A DNA stretch of 35,661 nt, from NCBI GenBank assembly GCA_028278625.1, contig JANQDY010000220.1:1-35661 (forward strand), written 5' to 3'. The notes beneath the pieces are model-generated. The model saw nothing but the letters and a program-made list of their open reading frames with translations. It had not been told where the DNA came from and did not search any database. This DNA comes from Thermodesulfobacteriota bacterium. Lineage in GTDB: Bacteria; Desulfobacterota; DSM-4660; Desulfatiglandales; Desulfatiglandaceae. Shown one piece after another: positions 1 to 8,206 of the stretch. Each line of letters begins with the position of its first letter. Positions within the stretch are counted from its first letter, which is position 1. The position numbers and the translations under genes were made by a program.

Positions 1-1
1 C

Positions 2-163
2 GGGCAAACTGCCTTGACGCGTGATGGTCCATTGCATATACTTGACAAAATTTACGAGCCCGGAAGCGAAAGGAGGTGGTCACGCCCGATTATTCCGGGG
101 CCTGTCGAACATACCTTGAGGTTTTTTTATTTGTCGGATGCATTAGAAAAAAGGAGGTTTTAG
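2..163 (+). CDS. Possible 3' end of an unidentified gene (partial)
   Basis: One plus-strand frame is open from the left edge to a TAG at 161-163, giving 53 residues. The composition is protein-like, with a basic, proline-rich middle (around ERRWSRPIIPGP) and a C-terminus ending ALEKRRF. The last codons double as the Shine-Dalgarno of the rhodanese gene, which starts 2 bases after the stop; that spacing is typical of operon neighbours. I do not recognise the family. An open frame of this length can occur by chance, so the call rests on the spacing and composition. Confidence 0.35.
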   Translation, partial: GQTALTRDGPLHILDKIYEPGSERRWSRPIIPGPVEHTLRFFYLSDALEKRRF

Positions 164-164
164 A

Positions 165-701
165 ATGAATAAGCGGATTTTTGTTGCACTTGGCTTGATG
201 TTTCTTCTGAGCATATCAACACTGGCTTTTGCGGGAGATAACCCCTTGAGAGCTGCGGAAAAGAAAGTAAATGCGGAGTTCGCGGCACTGATTCCGGCCG
301 ATAAGATCATTGGCGTGGACAAATTTCTTAAAGTTTACCAGGATGTTATGGCAGGCAAGAAAAAGGCCTATCTGATCGATGTGAGAAGTTACCCTGAATT
401 CGATGCCTTTCATATTGAAGGAACGGATCACATCAATTCGGGTCTCATGTACACCATTCCGAAAAAAATCAAGGATCCGAACGCGGAAATCTATATTTGG
501 TGCCGCACTTCCCATCGCGCCAAATATGTCGTGGGATTTCTCTATAAATACGGTTACAAAAACGTCTGGCTCTACAATAAAGGTGTTGTGGGCTGGGCCG
601 CGGCCGGCCATCCCTTTGTGAACAAGTACACCGGCAAATTCAAGATCACCGAATACCGGAAAACCCCCTCAGATGCGGAAAAATCATACCGCATAAGGTA
701 A
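165..701 (+). CDS. Secreted single-domain rhodanese-like protein
   Basis: This 178-aa protein has a Sec signal peptide (basic MNKR, hydrophobic core about residues 5-22, AFA cleavage site near 23) followed by one rhodanese domain at about 45-155. The domain shows the YLIDVRSYPEFDAFHIEG strand/loop and the active-site loop with Cys113 (W-C-R-T-S-H-R-A), the residue that carries persulfide sulfur in this family. A periplasmic sulfurtransferase or sulfur-carrier role is therefore likely; the acceptor is unknown. A strong AAGGAGG lies 8 bases before the ATG. The next gene encodes a CoA-disulfide-reductase-type flavoprotein. Those two activities are fused in CoADR-Rhd enzymes, but here the rhodanese is exported and the reductase is not, so direct coupling is doubtful. 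Confidence 0.85.
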   Translation: MNKRIFVALGLMFLLSISTLAFAGDNPLRAAEKKVNAEFAALIPADKIIGVDKFLKVYQDVMAGKKKAYLIDVRSYPEFDAFHIEGTDHINSGLMYTIPKKIKDPNAEIYIWCRTSHRAKYVVGFLYKYGYKNVWLYNKGVVGWAAAGHPFVNKYTGKFKITEYRKTPSDAEKSYRIR

Positions 702-740
702 TTTCATTGGTCAGACCCTGGCACGACCAAGCCGAAAAAC

Positions 741-769
741 GGGGTGGGGCTGTGTTGTGGCCCTTCCCC
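741..769 (+). terminator. GC-rich hairpin downstream of the rhodanese gene
   Basis: GGGGTGGGGC at 741-750 can pair with GCCCTTCCCC at 760-769, with one mismatch and one wobble around a 9-base loop. It lies 40 bp after the rhodanese stop. No T-tract follows, so it may be a weak terminator or an mRNA 3'-end stabiliser. The rest of the 702-970 gap shows no convincing gene. A GATAAT element near 859 lacks a well-spaced -35, so I do not call the promoter of the next gene. Confidence 0.3.
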
Positions 770-970
770 TGACCCTTCCCGCACCCCCAAATGGACACGG
801 GTGCTCCTTTTCCCACTCAATAAAACAATATTTCTGTTGATTAACCATTCCTGATGGGATAATTCCTTGTTTTGGTTGGATCACCGATTCAGGCATGATA
901 CCTTTCAAAACTCTGAGAAATGGGGGGCAGCCTATAGAAAGGATACCCCTTTCCGGACAGGAGGAGAGCC

Positions 971-2311
971 ATGCGATTTGTGGTGATAGGCGGAGACGCG
1001 GCCGGCATGAGTGCCGCCAGCCGGGCGAAAAGACATCTGCCCGAGATGGACGTGACGGTCCTTGAGGGAACCGGGGATGTGTCCTACAGTGCCTGCGGCA
1101 TGCCCTACAATATCGCTGACCCAGATCGGCCCATGGATGATCTGGTGGTTAGAAATGCGGCCGTTTTCAGGCGCAAGCAGGGGATAGATCTCAGGACCGG
1201 CCATCTTGTGGAGGCGATCAATGCCGCCGAAAAGACCGTCTCCGGCCGAACGGAGAGCGGGAATCCATTTTCCCTTTCCTATGACAGGCTTCTCATTGCA
1301 ACGGGTGCTTCCGCCCTCGTGCCGGAGTTGCCGGGGTTTGACCTACCCGGCGTACTGACGCTCAAGAGTCTTGGGGACGGAAAGCGCATCAAACGGTTCA
1401 TTCATGAGCGAAACGTTAAAACCGTCGTGATCATTGGGATGGGTTACATTGCGCTGGAGATGGCGGAGGCGCTTCGCGCAAGAGGCATCGTCGTCAAAAT
1501 GGTCAAACCGCGACCAATATTCATGCCCCGCTATGATGCGCAATTGGCCGCCATGGTGAAAGAGGAACTGGAGAAAGAAGGGGTGTCCCTGTACTTGGGC
1601 CACGCGGTTTCGAGGATCCAAAAAAAGGATGGCGTTTTAGCGGTGGTTTGTCCCGACATCACACTGGAAGGAGAGATGGTACTGGTCTCAGTGGGGGTTC
1701 GGCCCAACAGCCGCATTGCCGAAGAAGCGGGAATCGAATTGGGCGCCGGAAGGGCCATTTCAGTGGATCGCACTCTTTTGACCTCGGATGAAAGTATTTA
1801 CGCCGCGGGAGACTGTGCCGATGCATACCATGTGGTGACCGGTCAAAAGGTTTGGGTTCCCCTGGCCCTTTGGGCCAACAGGGGTGGCTGGGCCGTGGCG
1901 GATCATATTACCGGCAGGACCGTAAAGCTTCAGGGAATTGCCGGGACGGCGGTTTTTAAGGTTTTTGATCTTCAGGTGGCCAGTACGGGACTGAACACTC
2001 AAGAAGCCGCCAATGGGGCATTTGATCCCGTCACCGTGACCATCAAAAGCAGAAGCCGGGCCTATGCACATCCCGGATCATCTACCATTGCCGTTCATAT
2101 GGTGGGAGACCGGACCTCGGGCCGTCTTCTGGGTATCCAGATGGTGGGTCGTGAAGGTGCGGCCCACCGCATCAATGCAGGGGCCGTTGCACTCCACGCC
2201 GGAATGAGTGTTCTGGCCTTCAGCCAGAGCGATATGGCCTATGCCCCGCCCTTCGGTCCGGTATGGGATCCCATGCTCACCGCCGCTAATCAGCTGCTGA
2301 AGAAGATGTGA
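971..2311 (+). CDS. CoA-disulfide reductase / NADH oxidase-type FAD flavoprotein
   Basis: This 446-aa cytoplasmic pyridine-nucleotide-disulfide oxidoreductase has the length usual for single-cysteine CoADR/Nox enzymes. An N-terminal FAD-binding Rossmann motif (VVIGGDAAGMSAA, 4-16) is followed by Cys42 in SYSACGMPY, the redox cysteine of the CoADR/NADH peroxidase/Nox group. The NAD(P)-binding motif IIGMGYIALEMAEAL spans 154-168, the second FAD motif TSDESIYAAGDCAD spans 271-284, and a dimerisation domain follows. It may reduce CoA disulfide, CoA persulfide, polysulfide or oxygen; sequence alone does not separate these. The start has GGAGGAGA just upstream. It precedes the FAS-like operon by 44 bp, but nothing in the protein ties it to lipid synthesis. 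Confidence 0.88.
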   Translation: MRFVVIGGDAAGMSAASRAKRHLPEMDVTVLEGTGDVSYSACGMPYNIADPDRPMDDLVVRNAAVFRRKQGIDLRTGHLVEAINAAEKTVSGRTESGNPFSLSYDRLLIATGASALVPELPGFDLPGVLTLKSLGDGKRIKRFIHERNVKTVVIIGMGYIALEMAEALRARGIVVKMVKPRPIFMPRYDAQLAAMVKEELEKEGVSLYLGHAVSRIQKKDGVLAVVCPDITLEGEMVLVSVGVRPNSRIAEEAGIELGAGRAISVDRTLLTSDESIYAAGDCADAYHVVTGQKVWVPLALWANRGGWAVADHITGRTVKLQGIAGTAVFKVFDLQVASTGLNTQEAANGAFDPVTVTIKSRSRAYAHPGSSTIAVHMVGDRTSGRLLGIQMVGREGAAHRINAGAVALHAGMSVLAFSQSDMAYAPPFGPVWDPMLTAANQLLKKM

Positions 2312-2355
2312 AAAGAAATGATTCAGGCAAATGATGCCATAGGCGGTATTGAAAC

Positions 2356-3126
2356 ATGAGCGATCTTCCCTTTAGCGGAAAGGCCGCTTTTATTACGGGA
2401 AGCGCCCGCGGCATCGGTGCTGCCATCGCCGCAAAATTCTCCGCACTCGGCGCAGGTGTCGTCATCACCCACCGAAAGCAGGGAGGGGGTTCGGAAAACC
2501 GGGCAAAGGGTCTCGTCCGGGAAATAGAACACGGGGGCGGTACCGCCATAAGGGTCCAATGCGACATTTCCCGAAAAGAGCAGGTGCGGGAGGCCGTGGA
2601 AAAAACCAAATCCCATTTCGGCCGATTGGACATTCTCGTTCTCAATGCCGCCAGGGCACCCTTTAAGCCCGTTGAAAAACTGTTTCAGCGAGAGCTTAAA
2701 GACCTTGTGAACACCAATTACCTGGGGCACATTTTCTGTATTCAGGAATCCGTGCCCTTGCTGGAACAGGTAAATGGGAGCATTGTCTTCATTTCGAGCC
2801 TCGGTAGCCGGTTTTACAATCCTTCTTATCCATTGGGAAGCATGAAATCGGCCATGGAGACCGTGGTGCGCGATTGTTCAATGAGCCTTAAAAGAAAAGG
2901 GATATCCGTCAACGGTGTTTGCGGGGGAATTGTCAAAACGGATGCGTTCAAAACATTGCGGCTCTATTGGGAGGGCGTTGTGGAACTGCCGGAGCACCTC
3001 TTTGTCCTTCCGGAAGAATTGGCCAATGTGGCGGCATTTCTATGCAGGGCGGAGAGTAACGGAATATGTGGTCAGACCGTGGTGGTGGATCGCGGTCTCG
3101 GCAATACGCTTTATGGATTGCTCTAG
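2356..3126 (+). CDS. FabL-like short-chain reductase (probable enoyl-ACP reductase of the acyl pathway)
   Basis: This 256-aa SDR has the NADP-binding TGSARGIG (14-21), LNAA (96-99) and a C-terminal GQTVVVDRG. The catalytic stretch SSLGSRFY (147-154), the following VNGVCGG and the KTDAFK segment resemble Bacillus enoyl-ACP reductase III (FabL) more than FabG. Remembered FabL spacing is Y-x6-K; here Tyr158 and Lys164 are separated by five residues, and the classical Y-x3-K is absent. I infer it reduces the enoyl intermediate made by the two dehydratases downstream. A ketoreductase role is less likely because a canonical FabG-type enzyme is encoded at 8196-8948. It is the first gene of the compact acyl operon, 33 bp before the carrier-protein gene; its own Shine-Dalgarno is poor. 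Confidence 0.78.
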   Translation: MSDLPFSGKAAFITGSARGIGAAIAAKFSALGAGVVITHRKQGGGSENRAKGLVREIEHGGGTAIRVQCDISRKEQVREAVEKTKSHFGRLDILVLNAARAPFKPVEKLFQRELKDLVNTNYLGHIFCIQESVPLLEQVNGSIVFISSLGSRFYNPSYPLGSMKSAMETVVRDCSMSLKRKGISVNGVCGGIVKTDAFKTLRLYWEGVVELPEHLFVLPEELANVAAFLCRAESNGICGQTVVVDRGLGNTLYGLL

Positions 3127-3159
3127 ATTAATTAAGGATGAAGAGTTGGTGGAGGATGT

Positions 3160-3726
3160 ATGGGTCTGGAAATCATTGGGGATGAACGTGTTTTTTTGGA
3201 ACTGAAGAAAGCCATATCAAAAGCCCTGGGCGTGGATGAAGCGTCTATCACGCCGGAGAGTGTTCTGACGCTGGATCTGGAAGCGGAATCCCTCGATTTT
3301 CTGGATATCAGTTACAATCTGGAACAAACCTTTGGTTTCAAGATGGCGCGGCATCTGGTACTTGAACATGCGGAGGAAGTATTCGGTGAAGGGAGCGCCA
3401 TAGACGATCATGGGTGTCTGACGGATAAAGGTGTGAAGCTGCTGCGACTGAGATTCGGTGAAGGGGCGCCACCAAAACTGAAGCCCGGCATGGACATGGA
3501 GGAAGTGGTCGATTTCATCACGGTGGGTACCCTTGCCTCGGCCATTAAGGACATTCTTGAAACGCTTCCCCAAGTATGCGGTTCCTGTGGCCGGTCGGAA
3601 TGGAAAACCGAGGATGGGACCCATATCATTTGTGGTGCCTGCGATGCCCCGGCGAATTATCAGACCGGAGACGATCTCATCGTGGCGTGGCTTCAAAAGA
3701 CCCAGAAAGAGGAGAAAATTTTTTAG
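3160..3726 (+). CDS. Atypical acyl carrier protein with internal insertion and C-terminal zinc ribbon
   Basis: This 188-aa protein is more than twice normal ACP length. Residues 10-60 match ACP helices I-II, with Ser44 in EAESLDFLD as the expected phosphopantetheine site and a typical EQTFGF turn. About 50 residues (62-112) then intervene before the helix III/IV-like stretch TVGTLASAIKDIL (121-133). The C-terminus holds Cys140-x2-Cys143 and Cys158-x2-Cys161 fourteen residues apart, a zinc-ribbon pattern. The likely role is dedicated carrier of the growing chain for the neighbouring ketosynthases. The ribbon may be a docking surface for a partner enzyme, which is inference. GGAGG four bases before the ATG fixes the start. 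Two ORFs overlap its end in other frames and are not genes. Confidence 0.82.
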   Translation: MGLEIIGDERVFLELKKAISKALGVDEASITPESVLTLDLEAESLDFLDISYNLEQTFGFKMARHLVLEHAEEVFGEGSAIDDHGCLTDKGVKLLRLRFGEGAPPKLKPGMDMEEVVDFITVGTLASAIKDILETLPQVCGSCGRSEWKTEDGTHIICGACDAPANYQTGDDLIVAWLQKTQKEEKIF

Positions 3727-3745
3727 TTCTTTTTTCGACGAAAAG

Positions 3746-5035
3746 ATGTTCGCAAAGAGTTCCAGACGTCGGGTTGTGGTAAGCGGTTACGGCATGATGA
3801 CGCCGCTTGGCGGAACGGCTGTGGAGACATTCGACCGCTGTGCCAAGGGAGAATCGGGTATCGATTACATTTCCCTATTTGACACGAAAGGCCTTCCTTG
3901 TCGCATCGGGGGAGAAGTCAAAGACCCTCGCCTTGAAACGGATGAAATATTAAATAATTGTGAATTCTTCAAAGGGTCTTCGAGAGCCATTCGGTTTATG
4001 GTGCTCGCGTCTGGTGAGGCGGCCATTCGGGCAAAACTGGCGGAAATAGAGAACCGGGATCGCATCGGGGTTTCCATGGGTACTTTTGGCAAGAGTGCCG
4101 ATTTGATGGATATCGCCGCATTTCAAGAATATTACCAAGAAGACGGAAGGTGGGATTTTGAAGGCCTTACCCATGCGGGATACGATGCCTTTAACATCTA
4201 TCATCGAAAACCGGACGTCGCCGCCGCGGTCATTTCAAGGATTTTTGCATGCGGTGGATCGAATCTCTCCATGGGATCGGCCTGTGCCGCCGGTACGCAG
4301 GCCATTGGAGAAGCCTATCGAATGATTCAGGATGGCCGGTGTGATGTCATGCTCGCCGGCGGATGTGAAGCGTCTCTGGGTCTGACGGGGCTGGTGGGTT
4401 TTACGTTGCTGGGGGCCTTGTCCGAACGTCGTACGGCACCCCATAAAGCATCCCGGCCTTTTGACCGAAAAAGGGACGGTTTTGTACTCTCCGAGGGAGC
4501 GGGAGCGGTTGTTCTGGAAGCGCTTGAGCATGCGCGCCGACGGGACGCATCCATATACGGGGAAATACTGGGTTATGGATCCTCATCGGATGCCTATCGG
4601 ATTACCGACACGCATCCCAAGGGAGATGGCGCGGTTTCGGCCATGGGGAAGGCCATTGGTGAGGCGGGTCTTACGCCGAATAACATTGATTACATCAACG
4701 CTCACGGAACCTCTACCAGCAAAAACGATTATTGTGAAACCAAAGCCATAAAACGGCTTTTTAAGGAGAGAGCCTATGACATACCCGTCAGTTCAAACAA
4801 GTCAATGTTGGGTCATGGGATTGCCGCCGCGGGGCCCATCGAGTTTATCCTGACCCTCATGGGGATGGAGCGTTCCGTTATTCTGCCCACCATCAATCAG
4901 GAATTTCCGGATCCCAAGTGTGATCTCTGGTATGTGCCGAACCGGGCCGTTCAAAGGGAACATTCCATTTCCCTCTGCAATTCGTTTGCTTTTGGCGGGC
5001 AGAACGCCTGTCTTTGCATCGGGCGATGGAAGTGA
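3746..5035 (+). CDS. FabF-type beta-ketoacyl synthase, catalytically complete (KS1)
   Basis: This 429-aa thiolase-fold condensing enzyme has the full Cys-His-His set: Cys180 in GSACAAG, His320 in NAHGTST, and Lys352/His357 in SSNKSMLGHG. It should condense malonyl-ACP with an acyl-ACP in the cytoplasm. The frame is open from 3533, but those extra 71 residues would overlap the carrier-protein gene by 194 bp and do not look like KS sequence. The ATG at 3746 puts the conserved RRRVVVSGYGMMTPLG at the N-terminus. No strong Shine-Dalgarno precedes it. It is closely similar to the KS at 6872-8206, sharing PDPKCDL, YVPN and SNSF-FGGQNA, so the two look like duplicates. The degenerate KS immediately downstream is its probable heterodimer partner. 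Confidence 0.9.
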   Translation: MFAKSSRRRVVVSGYGMMTPLGGTAVETFDRCAKGESGIDYISLFDTKGLPCRIGGEVKDPRLETDEILNNCEFFKGSSRAIRFMVLASGEAAIRAKLAEIENRDRIGVSMGTFGKSADLMDIAAFQEYYQEDGRWDFEGLTHAGYDAFNIYHRKPDVAAAVISRIFACGGSNLSMGSACAAGTQAIGEAYRMIQDGRCDVMLAGGCEASLGLTGLVGFTLLGALSERRTAPHKASRPFDRKRDGFVLSEGAGAVVLEALEHARRRDASIYGEILGYGSSSDAYRITDTHPKGDGAVSAMGKAIGEAGLTPNNIDYINAHGTSTSKNDYCETKAIKRLFKERAYDIPVSSNKSMLGHGIAAAGPIEFILTLMGMERSVILPTINQEFPDPKCDLWYVPNRAVQREHSISLCNSFAFGGQNACLCIGRWK

Positions 5036-5070
5036 ATTGCCGGCTCAGATGTGGTGATAAGATTTAAATC

Positions 5071-6348
5071 ATGAAAGATATTGTGATTACAGGATCAGGT
5101 CTTATGTGTTCCCTGGGGACCAACGCATCCCAAGTTTTACAGGCGTTGTTGTCCGGCGGAAACGGGGTGCGCACCATTACCGGTTTTGACGCAACGGGGT
5201 TTTCGTGTCGAGTGGGTGCCCAGTCGCCTAAAATCGACGTATCCCACTGGGGCATGCATCCGAGAGACGCGAGAATAATGGAAGATTCCGCCAAAATGCT
5301 GATGCATTGCGCAAGGGAAGCATTTCATTCCTCAAGCCTCGGAAACAAGCCAATCAGTGCGCAGGATATCGGGATTTTCATGGGCATGGGACCCATCGAT
5401 TATGACGTGAACGAAGCCCTGCAGGTGGTTTTGAAATCGAGAGACGACGGTGGAAGGCTCTCATACGGTCAATTCTATGAAAAAGGGTTCCGGGAAATCT
5501 ACCCACTCAGAACCCTTACCATGCTGAACAATATTGCCGTGTGCCAGGCGGCGATTCACCTGAATATACAAGGGGAAAATGCCGTGTTTTCGCCCCATGG
5601 AGATGCCGGTTGCCAGGCCCTGGGTGAAGGGGCAAACGTGGTTTCGGAGGGCAGGGCCAGAGCTGTTTTAGCCGGGGGTGTCAGTGAGGTCATATCTCCC
5701 ATCAGTCTTGCCAGGGGACACGCGTTAGGCTACTTGAACCAAGCGTCGTCTTCCGGAAAAATGGCCTGCAGGCCCTTTTCGAAAGCGCGAAAAGGAACGG
5801 TTCTGGGCGAGGGGTGCGGCGTTTTGGTGCTGGAGTCACGGGCTTCAGCCATCCGAAGGGAGGTCCCTTTCAAGGCGGCCATTTCCGGTTATGGCGCTTC
5901 ATGTGAGAGGGCGGAAAATCATAATGGGCCCACCACCGATGCTGTTATGAGGGCCATGAGATATGCCATGGAGGACGCCCGGGTGCGGCCCCTGGATATT
6001 GACCTGGTCATCGCCCACGGAGATGGCTCCCCCCATGGGGACGGCGCGGAAGCCGCTGCCATCGGCAGCGTTTTTGCGGGTTGTAACGGCAAGGTTCATG
6101 TGTTTTCTTCTAAAGGCGCATTGGGGAACCTTCTGGCGGGCGCCGGTGCCGTCGATACGGTTCTGGCCGTTGAAATGATGAAAAACCACGTGATTCCCGG
6201 TACCCTGCATACGCATCCGTTGCCCGAAGATATGGGTTTTCGTCTGGTTTCCGATGCCCCTTTACGCAAAAAGATCGACCGCGTCCTGATCAACTGCCGC
6301 AGTGATGAGGGTTCCTGTGCCACCCTGGTTGTGGAGGCCCTTGATTAG
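5071..6348 (+). CDS. Ketosynthase-like protein lacking catalytic Cys and second His (chain-length-factor-like, KS2)
   Basis: This 425-aa protein has the whole FabF fold but a changed active site. The nucleophile position aligns with Gly177 in SPHGDAGCQALGEG. The first His is kept (His316 in IAHGDGS), the Lys is kept (Lys348), and the second His is Asn353 (SSKGALGN). Such proteins pair with an active KS as chain-length factor or decarboxylase subunit in type II PKS systems. I infer that role with the KS encoded 35 bp upstream. Cys181 sits four residues past the normal nucleophile and is unlikely to replace it. A direct condensing function is improbable. The Shine-Dalgarno before 5071 is weak (GTGGTGATAAG). 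Confidence 0.82.
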   Translation: MKDIVITGSGLMCSLGTNASQVLQALLSGGNGVRTITGFDATGFSCRVGAQSPKIDVSHWGMHPRDARIMEDSAKMLMHCAREAFHSSSLGNKPISAQDIGIFMGMGPIDYDVNEALQVVLKSRDDGGRLSYGQFYEKGFREIYPLRTLTMLNNIAVCQAAIHLNIQGENAVFSPHGDAGCQALGEGANVVSEGRARAVLAGGVSEVISPISLARGHALGYLNQASSSGKMACRPFSKARKGTVLGEGCGVLVLESRASAIRREVPFKAAISGYGASCERAENHNGPTTDAVMRAMRYAMEDARVRPLDIDLVIAHGDGSPHGDGAEAAAIGSVFAGCNGKVHVFSSKGALGNLLAGAGAVDTVLAVEMMKNHVIPGTLHTHPLPEDMGFRLVSDAPLRKKIDRVLINCRSDEGSCATLVVEALD

Positions 6349-6417
6349 CAATAATTTACGTCTCTAGGGGAAGGGGAGCCAAAGACGCCTTCAAGTGATT
6401 AAAAAGGAGCTGTTCAG

Positions 6418-6858
6418 TTGCGATTTTTGTTTTGTGACCGCATCTTAAAGATCGAGAAAGGAAAGCGCATAGAAGGGGTGAAAGCCTTTTCAGTATCGGA
6501 AGCGTTCTTACAGGACCATTTCAGCAAAAGGCCGCTGGTCCCCGGCGTGATCTATATGGAAACCATGGCCCAGACGCTTGGGTGGTTGATTGCCTATTCC
6601 CATGATTTTGTCGTTCACCCCATCATATCCATTCTGGAAGGGGTGAAAATGGCGGCGGACTTGGGACCCGGTTTCAAGGCCCATATCCTGGGCGAAATCA
6701 TTTCAACTTCAAAAACCGACTCCATCGGCAGAGGGGAAATGCGGGTTGAAGGAAAACCCATTGCCGCCATTGACCGTATGATTTATAGTCATTTTTTGTC
6801 TCCGGACCCGGCGTCATTGTCCAAAGCGTTCGCTTCCTTAAAACAAACGGCGCCATAG
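6418..6858 (+). CDS. FabZ-like hotdog-fold 3-hydroxyacyl-ACP dehydratase (DH1)
   Basis: This 146-aa single hotdog domain has the FabZ catalytic pair: His34 in LQDHFSKRPLVPG and Glu48 in YMETMAQ, 14 residues apart as in FabZ. It should dehydrate 3-hydroxyacyl chains on the cluster's carrier protein. The start is TTG at 6418 behind AAAAAGGAG with good spacing. The second dehydratase of the cluster also starts with TTG and has the same MRFL opening, which supports this choice. It sits between the degenerate KS and the second active KS. A thioesterase role cannot be excluded, but the VPGVIYMETMAQ segment is FabZ-type. Confidence 0.83.
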   Translation: MRFLFCDRILKIEKGKRIEGVKAFSVSEAFLQDHFSKRPLVPGVIYMETMAQTLGWLIAYSHDFVVHPIISILEGVKMAADLGPGFKAHILGEIISTSKTDSIGRGEMRVEGKPIAAIDRMIYSHFLSPDPASLSKAFASLKQTAP

Positions 6859-6871
6859 GTTTTAAATTAGG

Positions 6872-8206
6872 ATGACCCGTTCTGAAAAAAGGGTGGTGGT
6901 GACAGGTCTCGGACTCGCTACGGCCCTGGGAATCGAGGTGAGGGAAAACTGGCGAAATCTCCTTGCGGGCATTAGCGGCATAGGCGCCTTGTCCCTCCAT
7001 CAGAGTGAATCATTCACCCTTAGGGCTGCGGGGGAGGTCTCCGCGTCCGGCCGGCGCAAAATATTCGAAGCGTTTCAAAACAGCGGGTCCTGCGCCGGTG
7101 AAAGACGAACGTTGTTTGCCTTCTGGGCCGCGAGATCGGCGATTCGGGACGCGGGCCTGGGAATCCGGGATGGGCCAAGGCATCGATATGGCGTTATTTC
7201 TTCCGCCGGCATCGGTGTGTACCGGTTGGAGGATGTTGCGGAATGGATAAATGAGAAGAATGCTTTCGATTATCATCGATTTGGCAAAGAATACGATAAG
7301 GCCAAACAGGATTCCAATATCAAAAACAGCGCCAACCGCGCCGCAGGACTGATTTCGAGCCTGTTTCGCCTTAACGGACCCAACTGCACGATAACATCCG
7401 CGTGTGCTGCGGCAACCCAAGCCATTGGTTTGGCCTATCGAAATGTCCAGAGAGGGACGGCGGACGTTATGGTGGCAGGCGGAGCCGACTCAATGATCAA
7501 TGCCATGGGTCTGTCCGGTTTTCTCCTTTTAAAGGCTGCCACCGTGGGATCGGGAGATCCTAAAAGAGCATGCAGGCCTTTTGACCGAAAACGTTCCGGT
7601 CTGGTGATCGGCGAAGGCGCCGGATTTGTGGTTCTTGAGGAGAGATCCCACGCCCTTAGGAGGGGGGCCAAGATTTACGGCGAAATGGCTGGGTACGGTT
7701 CTTCTCTGGATGCCTTCAAGGTGACGGCACCACATCCCGAAGGGGTGGGCGCGCAACGATCCATGGTCCGGGCGCTGAATGACGCCGGGTTGAATCCATC
7801 CGATATCGACTATATCAATGCCCACGGTACCGGCACCAAACAAAATGATGTGGCTGAGACCAATGCCATTAAAGCTGTTTTCAAAGAACATGCCCCAAAG
7901 CTTGCCATCAGTTCCAGCAAATCCATGATCGGGCATTTGATGGCCGCGGCGGGAGGCGCGGAATTCATCTATACGGTGCTAAGTGTGCGGGACGATGTGG
8001 TGCATCCCACCATTAATCTCACGCATCCGGACCCAAAATGCGATCTCAACTATGTTCCCAATGTAAAACAAAACCGAAGGGTACGGGCGGCGCTCTCCAA
8101 TTCCTTCGGTTTTGGCGGTCAGAACGCGACGCTGGCCATTAAAAAACATGACCTAAGAAACGGTTTCAGAAATCATCATGAGGCATTAGGGAAAAATGAA
8201 GCTTGA
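6872..8206 (+). CDS. FabF-type beta-ketoacyl synthase, catalytically complete (KS3)
   Basis: This 444-aa condensing enzyme starts MTRSEKRVVVTGLGLATALG. The active site is intact: Cys178 in TSACAAA, His318 in INAHGTGT, Lys350 and His355 in SSSKSMIGH. It is strikingly similar over its C-terminal half to KS1 (shared IDYINAHGT, PTIN, PDPKCDL, FGGQNA), which points to duplication within the locus. A C-terminal tail of about 18 residues (DLRNGFRNHHEALGKNEA) is extra. It follows the first dehydratase by 13 bp and overlaps the ketoreductase gene by 11 bp, so the genes are probably translated together. Its probable non-catalytic partner is the degenerate KS at 9432-10721. Confidence 0.9.
   Translation: MTRSEKRVVVTGLGLATALGIEVRENWRNLLAGISGIGALSLHQSESFTLRAAGEVSASGRRKIFEAFQNSGSCAGERRTLFAFWAARSAIRDAGLGIRDGPRHRYGVISSAGIGVYRLEDVAEWINEKNAFDYHRFGKEYDKAKQDSNIKNSANRAAGLISSLFRLNGPNCTITSACAAATQAIGLAYRNVQRGTADVMVAGGADSMINAMGLSGFLLLKAATVGSGDPKRACRPFDRKRSGLVIGEGAGFVVLEERSHALRRGAKIYGEMAGYGSSLDAFKVTAPHPEGVGAQRSMVRALNDAGLNPSDIDYINAHGTGTKQNDVAETNAIKAVFKEHAPKLAISSSKSMIGHLMAAAGGAEFIYTVLSVRDDVVHPTINLTHPDPKCDLNYVPNVKQNRRVRAALSNSFGFGGQNATLAIKKHDLRNGFRNHHEALGKNEA

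Noticed and set aside
42..70. TTGACA as a promoter for the rhodanese gene
   Set aside because: The hexamer is perfect, but at 17 bp spacing the -10 reads AGCGAA, and the stretch may be coding.
3533..3745. 71-residue N-terminal extension of the first ketosynthase frame
   Set aside because: It overlaps the carrier-protein gene by 194 bp and reads as an out-of-frame copy of that gene; the KS fold begins right after ATG 3746.
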